Origin: Apricaphanius iberus
Lineage: Eukaryota; Chordata; Actinopteri; Cyprinodontiformes; Aphaniidae
DNA: 64,000 nt
Assembly: GCA_028564705.1 (NCBI GenBank)
Contig: JAPXFQ010001308.1
Span: 682,001-746,000, forward strand
Direction of reading: 5' to 3'
Below the pieces are notes generated by a model. The model was not told where the DNA came from. It was given only the letters and a program-made list of their open reading frames with translations, and did not search any database. The position numbers were made by a program, and so were the translations under genes. Shown in pieces: positions 62,301 through 64,000 of this stretch (position 1 is the stretch's first letter; each line of letters starts with the position of its first letter).

Positions 62301-63319
62301 TTTATGTTTTAGGAAGATCCAATTATTAACTTAATTTAAAACAAAAATAGCACAGTTGTTTAAAAAAAAAACCTGCTTTTATGATAAACTGCATTTGTGG
62401 ACAATCTTATATTGTCTACAAGTGGGGAATTTTAGGGGAAAACTATAAATGCACAAAGGAGTACTACCACAGACCCTTCCTCCCATTAGCTGTGAGACTA
62501 AAACCATCATTGCACCCAACAAACTCAATGAATACTTAACTTCCTGCTGTTATTCGTCTCATTTAAAAAAAAAGATATCAGCTGTTTTTGTGCACATATT
62601 TGTTTACATTGTTTTATTTTTATTTCTTGTTAATAGTCTGCTTATAAATGCACAAATACACAATTTGTAATTTTTTTGTATTATCCTGCTCTGTTGCATA
62701 TTCCTTTGAATCAGAGAAATGCATATTTTTAACTGCCACAGCACCTACTGTATAGTATGTAATTCTTAGTTCTGCAATTTCAATATCTTTATCCTTTTGT
62801 GAATCTACATGCTTTGATTGTAGGTCACTTTTCTGCACTTATACCTGAATTTCCCCAGTGTGGGACAGTAAAGAATATTTCTATTCTATTCTACATTTAG
62901 GCAAAAATGAGTACTTTGTCAATTATTGATACCAGTAACTACAATACAGATTAAACATTTACTTTTAGAATCAAATATGCAGTCGTAAAAATAAAAGCGA
63001 GCAATACTCAATACTCAATACTGAGAGCATTCTTTTCATCTTACCTGGCGAAACTCAACAAAGATTAAGATAGTAAATGCTGTCCATAGCACCTTTTCTC
63101 TTAACTGGATCTGTCGGTCATACACATCGTCAGGTGTTGTAGAAAGATGAAGCAGCATTAACCAAGATAAGAGTCATTTAACAACATGGAAATCATAAAA
63201 CTGTAACAAACAAACAAACAAAAAAATATATATATATATTAATATTCACCCTTCTCTCAGGTTTTTGGATCTCTGGCAGAACCACATAGAATGGCCTTAT
63301 CACCTTGAAGAATTTAACT

Positions 63320-63785
63320 GGAAACAAGCAAGCATTAGTGTTTTGATGGGGAATAATAGGTGGGGATGAATAGGATGTGGCATTGAAAGGATGGGTAGAA
63401 AAGATAAAGATAATATGATAATGTAGCCCGTGTGACCAGCACACCTGAATGAAGGAATTCAGCATTTTATGGCACTTCCCCTTTAACAGGAAACAGCACC
63501 CAGTAATGGACAGCACACTGGGTCCTAAAACCCCAGTTAAGGAAGTTTGGTTAAGGTTCCATAGGGTGGTGGGGAAAATAACTAACTTTTCTATGCCAGT
63601 TTTAAAGATTGGTGACATGGAGGCTATTTTCAATAAAGAAAAAGCAATGTGTGTGTAGATGTATTTAGAGATGTTCATAATTCAAACTTAATAATGGAAT
63701 AGAAAATCTTAGACTTAGAAATTAAGTTTTCCAAAATAACAAATAGAAGTTAATAAGTAATGAAGGTTCAACTTGTTCGCTTAAT
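63320..63785. other. Right flank of the sec61a copy; first exon not found
   Basis: I searched the minus strand for an ATG-GGC-A exon followed by a GTGAGT donor, as in the parent, and did not see one. Part of this stretch may already belong to the LINE on the right. Confidence 0.4.
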
Positions 63786-63789
63786 TTGT

Positions 63790-64000
63790 ATTTTTCACTT
63801 AAGGAGCTGAAAGAATCAAAGTCTTTGGGTTTTTTGTCGACTACAAAAATGGTTTTAGAAAGGATAGAAATACCATGGACTCTGTTGCGATGTTGGATTG
63901 GGATATTAGAAAGGCTTTTATTAATAAGGAAGCTGTGGTTGCAATGTTCCTTGACATTGAAAAGGCCTAAGACAGTATGTGGCGGGAAAGAATTGCCATT
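63790..64000 (+). pseudogene. Non-LTR retrotransposon reverse transcriptase fragment, runs off the window
   Basis: The plus frame reads NGFRKDRNTMDSVAMLDWDI, RKAFINKEAVVAMFLDIEKA, then a TAA stop where Tyr is expected, then DSMWRERIAI. These are reverse transcriptase blocks GFRxGRNTMD and VFLDIEKAYD of a fish LINE. It is already inactivated in the visible part and continues past the right edge. Confidence 0.8.

Noticed and set aside
63193..63678. 161-codon minus-strand open frame
   Set aside because: Only the middle part (63250-63317) is real coding homology, to a sec61a exon. The rest is intron and flank read through by chance.

Overview
This is vertebrate nuclear DNA, almost certainly from a teleost fish. 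Genes are split into short exons with GT-AG introns. The AT-rich intergenic DNA carries teleost-type repeats: Tc1/mariner with long inverted repeats, hAT-like MITEs, an L2-type LINE 3' end, an RTE-type LINE end, a PIF/Harbinger relic and a tRNA-derived SINE. The species cannot be fixed from the sequence.

Every gene I could reconstruct lies on the minus strand. From right to left (the direction of transcription) they are: (1) a decayed tandem copy of sec61a, 57.4-63.3 kb; (2) intact sec61a (Sec61 alpha, ER translocon channel), 42.6-49.8 kb; (3) chchd4 (Mia40 oxidoreductase), 34.8-37.0 kb; (4) uroc1 (urocanate hydratase), 24.6-32.8 kb; (5) mapkapk3 (MK3 kinase), 17.3-22.6 kb; (6) a divergent WASP-family gene, 6.9-15.5 kb. 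For each I joined exons by hand and checked that phases close. This gives proteins of 476 aa (sec61a), 151 aa (chchd4), 675 aa (uroc1), 427 aa (mapkapk3) and 334 aa (WASP-like). The gene products belong to unrelated pathways; there is no operon-like logic. The UROC1/SEC61A1 neighbourhood matches human 3q21.

Layout: 0-6.9 kb has no confirmed gene, only repeats and two GC-richer blocks that may be promoters or 5' exons. 6.9-15.5 kb is the WASP-like gene, with MITEs in its introns. 15.5-17.1 kb is a spacer with a (CTGT)n array. 17.1-22.6 kb is mapkapk3. 22.6-24.4 kb is a spacer. 24.4-32.8 kb is uroc1, with three Tc1-like relics in introns. 33-37 kb is chchd4. 37.3-42 kb is repeats, including a nearly complete 1.5-kb Tc1 element. 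42-49.8 kb is sec61a. 49.8-57.4 kb is a repeat-rich spacer with a Harbinger relic, an RTE relic and a probable LTR. 57.4-63.3 kb is the sec61a copy. The right edge enters a LINE reverse transcriptase fragment.

The two most notable items are the WASP-like protein, which keeps WH1 and GBD-like regions but has a degraded CRIB and no WH2 or acidic tail, and the sec61a duplicate, in which nearly every exon and splice site survives but one codon has become a stop.
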